This document shows, one piece after another, positions 61,080 through 64,000 of a stretch of 64,000 bases of DNA. This DNA comes from Marifrigoribacter sp965178585 (GTDB lineage: Bacteria > Bacteroidota > Bacteroidia > Flavobacteriales > Flavobacteriaceae), in the NCBI GenBank assembly GCA_965178585.1, contig OZ238267.1:2232001-2296000 (forward strand), written 5' to 3'. A program made the position numbers and the translations under genes. Under the pieces are notes generated by a model. That model searched no databases and had not been told where the DNA came from. It saw only the letters and a program-made list of their open reading frames with translations. Each line of letters begins with the position of its first letter. Position 1 is the first letter of the stretch.

Positions 61080-63596
61080 ATGAAAAACTATACGTTCCTT
61101 TTTTTTTTATTTATATCGCTTAAAATTTTCTCTCAAGATTATCAAGTAAAACTAGATTATTTCCTTCCTAACGACATTTCATACGATCAAAACATTCCAA
61201 CACCAGCTAATGTAATTGGTCATGAAATAGGTGATTGGCATATAACCCACGACAAGCTATTACAATATATGTATTCGCTAGCCAAATCTACAAATCGTAT
61301 CACCATTGAAAATAGAGGAACAACATTCGAAGGAAGGCCCTTAGTATTACTTTATATCACTTCTCCAGATAACCATTCCAATCTTGAACAAATTAGAAAA
61401 GAACACATCGCCTTAACTGAAAAAGGTTCTGACAATATAGACGTTAACACAATGCCTATTGTAGTTTATCAAGGGTTTTCTATTCACGGTAACGAACCAA
61501 GTGGTTCAAATGCAGCACTAGCTGCAGCCTATCATTTAGCAGCAGCTCAAGGTCCTGAAATAGAGAAATTGCTAAATGAAACTGTTATATTATTTGATCC
61601 ATCTTATAATCCTGATGGTTTGCAACGATTTGCTTATTGGGCAAATACTCATAAAAGTAAAAATGTTAATCCAGACCCCAACGATAGAGAATACAGTGAA
61701 ATTTGGCCAGGAGGAAGAACCAATCATTATTGGTTTGATATGAATAGAGATTGGCTGCCGCTTCAACTTCCAGAAAGTCAAGCAAGAATTAAAACATTTC
61801 ATGATTGGTCTCCTAATATATTAACCGATCATCACGAAATGGGGACCAATTCTACATTCTTTTTTCAACCAGGTATTCCTTCACGAACTAATCCATTAAC
61901 ACCTAATAAAAACCAAGAACTTACTGGATTAATAGGGAATTATCACGCAGAAGCCTTAAATAAAATTGGTAGCTTTTATTATAGTAAGGAAAGTTTTGAT
62001 GATTTCTATTATGGAAAAGGATCTACATTTCCAGATATAAATGGTGGTATTGGAATCTTATTTGAACAAGCATCTTCTAGAGGTCATGCACAAGAAAGTG
62101 ACAATGGGATCCTAACTTTTCCATTTACAATTCGCAATCAATTTACCGCAGCGCTTTCTACTTTAGACGCAGCTGTTGGAATGCGTGAAGAAATACTTAA
62201 TTATCAAAAAGAATTTTATGCAAATGCAAGAAAAGAATCTGCTAATGCTGGAGTTATTGTTTTTGGTGATGAAAAAGATGCTACTAAAGTAAATAAATTA
62301 GCTGAAGTACTACTTCGCCATAAAATAGAAATTCATGAATTGAAAAAAGATTTTTCAAAAAACGGAAAGAACTATAAAAAAGGATTTAGTTATGTGATTC
62401 CGAAGAATCAAAAACAACATCGATTAATAAATGCAATGTTTCAAAAGCGGACTACTTTTCAAGATAGTTTGTTTTATGACATTAGCGCGTGGACATTTCC
62501 GCTTGCTTTTAATTTAGATTATGAAGAAAATGAATCTGCCAATAAACAAGGGGTAAAAGTTTCAGAAATAAAAAATAAAATACCAAATCCATCAAATTCG
62601 AATTATGCTTATTTAATGGAATGGAACGATTATAACACACCAAAAGTGTTAAACAAACTTCTTGAAAAAGGCTTAAGAGTTAAAGTAGGATTAAAGCCAT
62701 TTAAATTAGAAAAGAAGAGATATGATTACGGGACTATATTAATTCCTGTTCAAAATCAAAAATTAAATAATCAAGAATTATCGAAATTTATTAATGAGCT
62801 TTCAAAAGATAACAATGTATTAATAAATGGAGTTTCTACAGGACTTACTGAAGGAATCGATTTAGGAAGTAGTAACTTTAGATTAATAGAACCTCAGAAA
62901 GTTGCGTTGATAGTTGGAAAAGGAATTACTCCTTATGATGCAGGTGAGATTTGGCATTTATTTGATCAGCGTTATGACATGCTAATATCAAAATTAGATA
63001 CTCGTAACTTTAACAGAACAGATTTAAGCAAATACACCGACATTATTTTGCCTAATAGTTGGGGAAATGCCTTAACTAAAACGGATGCAGAAAAACTTAA
63101 AAAATGGGTTAAAGACGGAGGTACATTAATTGGATATAAAAATGCTGGTAAATGGTTTAACAGTAACGAAATATTAAAAATTGAATTTAAATCTAAAAAA
63201 GATACTGCTCAAAACATTTCTTTTGAACAAAAAAGAAATTATTTTGGAGCACAAGTAATTGGAGGAGCCATATTTGAAACAAAATTAGATCGTTCCCACC
63301 CTATTGCTTTTGGTTATAAAAACAATACACTTCCAGTATTTAGAAATTCAACACTTTTTATGAAACCAGATAAAAACAGTTTTAATAATCCTATTAATTA
63401 CACTATAGACCCACTTTTAAGTGGTTATATTTCTGATAAAAACCTATTAGAATTAAAAAGCACTAGTATGTTTAAAGTAGGAAAATTAGGAAAAGGAAAA
63501 GTGGTTTACTTTACAGATAACACCAATTTTAGGGCTTTTTGGTATGGCACTAACAAACTATTAATGAATGCTATATTTTTCGGTAATGAAATGTAA
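61080..63596 (+). CDS. Secreted M14-family zinc carboxypeptidase-like protein
   Basis: An 838-residue exported peptidase. I start at the ATG at 61080 since it gives a clean signal peptide (YTFLFFLFISLKIFS, cut near 19); earlier ATGs lie in the promoter. The M14 domain has the zinc pair His136 and Glu139 (SIHGNEPSGS). ILTDHHEMGTNSTFFF near 243 supplies the next His and GILFEQASSRGH near 320 the Glu of the active site. The second half (about 380-835) is an added domain, with a glutamine-amidotransferase-like fold segment (ALIVGKGITPYDAGEIWHLF). Such large M14 proteins are typical of Bacteroidota. Confidence 0.85.
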   Translation: MKNYTFLFFLFISLKIFSQDYQVKLDYFLPNDISYDQNIPTPANVIGHEIGDWHITHDKLLQYMYSLAKSTNRITIENRGTTFEGRPLVLLYITSPDNHSNLEQIRKEHIALTEKGSDNIDVNTMPIVVYQGFSIHGNEPSGSNAALAAAYHLAAAQGPEIEKLLNETVILFDPSYNPDGLQRFAYWANTHKSKNVNPDPNDREYSEIWPGGRTNHYWFDMNRDWLPLQLPESQARIKTFHDWSPNILTDHHEMGTNSTFFFQPGIPSRTNPLTPNKNQELTGLIGNYHAEALNKIGSFYYSKESFDDFYYGKGSTFPDINGGIGILFEQASSRGHAQESDNGILTFPFTIRNQFTAALSTLDAAVGMREEILNYQKEFYANARKESANAGVIVFGDEKDATKVNKLAEVLLRHKIEIHELKKDFSKNGKNYKKGFSYVIPKNQKQHRLINAMFQKRTTFQDSLFYDISAWTFPLAFNLDYEENESANKQGVKVSEIKNKIPNPSNSNYAYLMEWNDYNTPKVLNKLLEKGLRVKVGLKPFKLEKKRYDYGTILIPVQNQKLNNQELSKFINELSKDNNVLINGVSTGLTEGIDLGSSNFRLIEPQKVALIVGKGITPYDAGEIWHLFDQRYDMLISKLDTRNFNRTDLSKYTDIILPNSWGNALTKTDAEKLKKWVKDGGTLIGYKNAGKWFNSNEILKIEFKSKKDTAQNISFEQKRNYFGAQVIGGAIFETKLDRSHPIAFGYKNNTLPVFRNSTLFMKPDKNSFNNPINYTIDPLLSGYISDKNLLELKSTSMFKVGKLGKGKVVYFTDNTNFRAFWYGTNKLLMNAIFFGNEM

Positions 63597-63736
63597 GTCA
63601 GCCTGTTAAATTAAAGCAGAAGAAATACTTTTCTATTTATTATTTAAGTTTGGTTTTTACCATTAATTGCAATAAATTTATAACTATATAGCTTCGAATT
63701 ATTTACAGCTATAAATTAATCCTAAATTTTTGGAAT

Positions 63737-64000
63737 ATGGGAGATCAAAAAATCAAGACTATAGCTAATAATAATTCACGTTCAAAATTTATTAGACATT
63801 TACTTAATGATATAAAATCACTTGAGTATATGCTTGAAAACGGTCTAGTAGAAAGTGGTATTACTAGAATTGGATCTGAACAAGAATTTTGTTTAGTTAA
63901 AAAAAACTGGAGACCTTCTAAAAAATCTGGAGAAATTTTAGTAGATATTAATGACCCTCATTTTACCACTGAAATAGCTTTATTTAATCTTGAGATTAAT
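63737..64000 (+). CDS. Glutamate-cysteine ligase-like protein (partial, cut by window end)
   Basis: Only the first 88 codons are inside the window. The text MGDQKIKTIANNNSRSKFIR, then RHLLNDIKSLEYMLENGL, ITRIGSEQEFCLVKKNWRPS and DPHFTTEIALFNLEIN matches the start of the Bacteroidota glutamate-cysteine-ligase-like family (some members carry CBS domains). The SEQEF segment would carry a metal-binding Glu. Start ATG at 63737, 140 bases after the M14 gene. The rest cannot be judged. Confidence 0.7.
   Translation, partial: MGDQKIKTIANNNSRSKFIRHLLNDIKSLEYMLENGLVESGITRIGSEQEFCLVKKNWRPSKKSGEILVDINDPHFTTEIALFNLEIN

Noticed and set aside
1..64000. tRNA or rRNA genes in intergenic gaps
   Set aside because: No cloverleaf T-loop (TTCGA/ATC) pattern with flanking stems and no rRNA-like sequence was seen when reading the gaps; a dedicated search would be needed for certainty.

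Overview
The window is AT-rich chromosomal DNA from a member of the Bacteroidota, almost certainly a marine Flavobacteriaceae-type bacterium. The support is the family make-up (DUF3276/PUR-alpha, long NusB, mitochondrial-type aconitase, three-gene parvulin operon with MoxR, DUF6090, DUF1573), the near absence of Shine-Dalgarno sequences, and many -7 boxes of the form TAnnTTTG with a TTG about 16-20 bases upstream. No rRNA, tRNA or CRISPR array was seen.

Layout. 1-13.7 kb: housekeeping genes: cca, a GNAT acetyltransferase, heme A synthase, two small conserved proteins, uvrB, rluF, then on the minus strand sucC and fhs, then guaD and a membrane thioredoxin. 13.8-23.1 kb: a plus-strand accessory metabolic run: a Tat-exported GH109-type glycosidase, a galactokinase-like GHMP kinase and a sugar-1-phosphate nucleotidyltransferase (a likely amino-sugar salvage trio), a nitrilase, a PLP decarboxylase, a large secreted glycoside-hydrolase-like protein and a sulfotransferase. 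23.1-27.8 kb: a membrane-anchored winged-helix regulator divergent from a small lipoprotein, a lipoprotein serine hydrolase, an Old-Yellow-Enzyme-type reductase and a small membrane protein.

27.8-36.7 kb is a mosaic accessory island. It holds a 740-base non-coding stretch with degenerate repeats, a beta-barrel gene that has lost its start, a BamA-like barrel, a beheaded protein kinase, an IS110 insertion sequence with a candidate bridge-RNA region, and small cassette-like genes (DUF2200, serine hydrolase, DUF6090, VOC, CPBP protease). Its most striking content is a conserved intergenic element. Two copies are exactly 110 bases long, with pairing ends and a central hairpin whose arms differ between copies yet still pair. 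A third, partial copy lies upstream of the DUF6090 gene.

36.7-64 kb returns to core genes: aconitase, MoxR, three envelope peptidyl-prolyl isomerases facing skp, guaB, a porin/FMN-binding/membrane-protein group, a pyrD-LysE-HMGL-phosphatase-heme-binding run, pepT, nusB-DUF1573-yajC, leucine dehydrogenase, an ABC exporter, DUF3276, an M14 peptidase, and the start of a glutamate-cysteine-ligase-like gene cut by the window edge.

Functions are assigned by reading translated sequence against remembered family motifs; no database search was possible.
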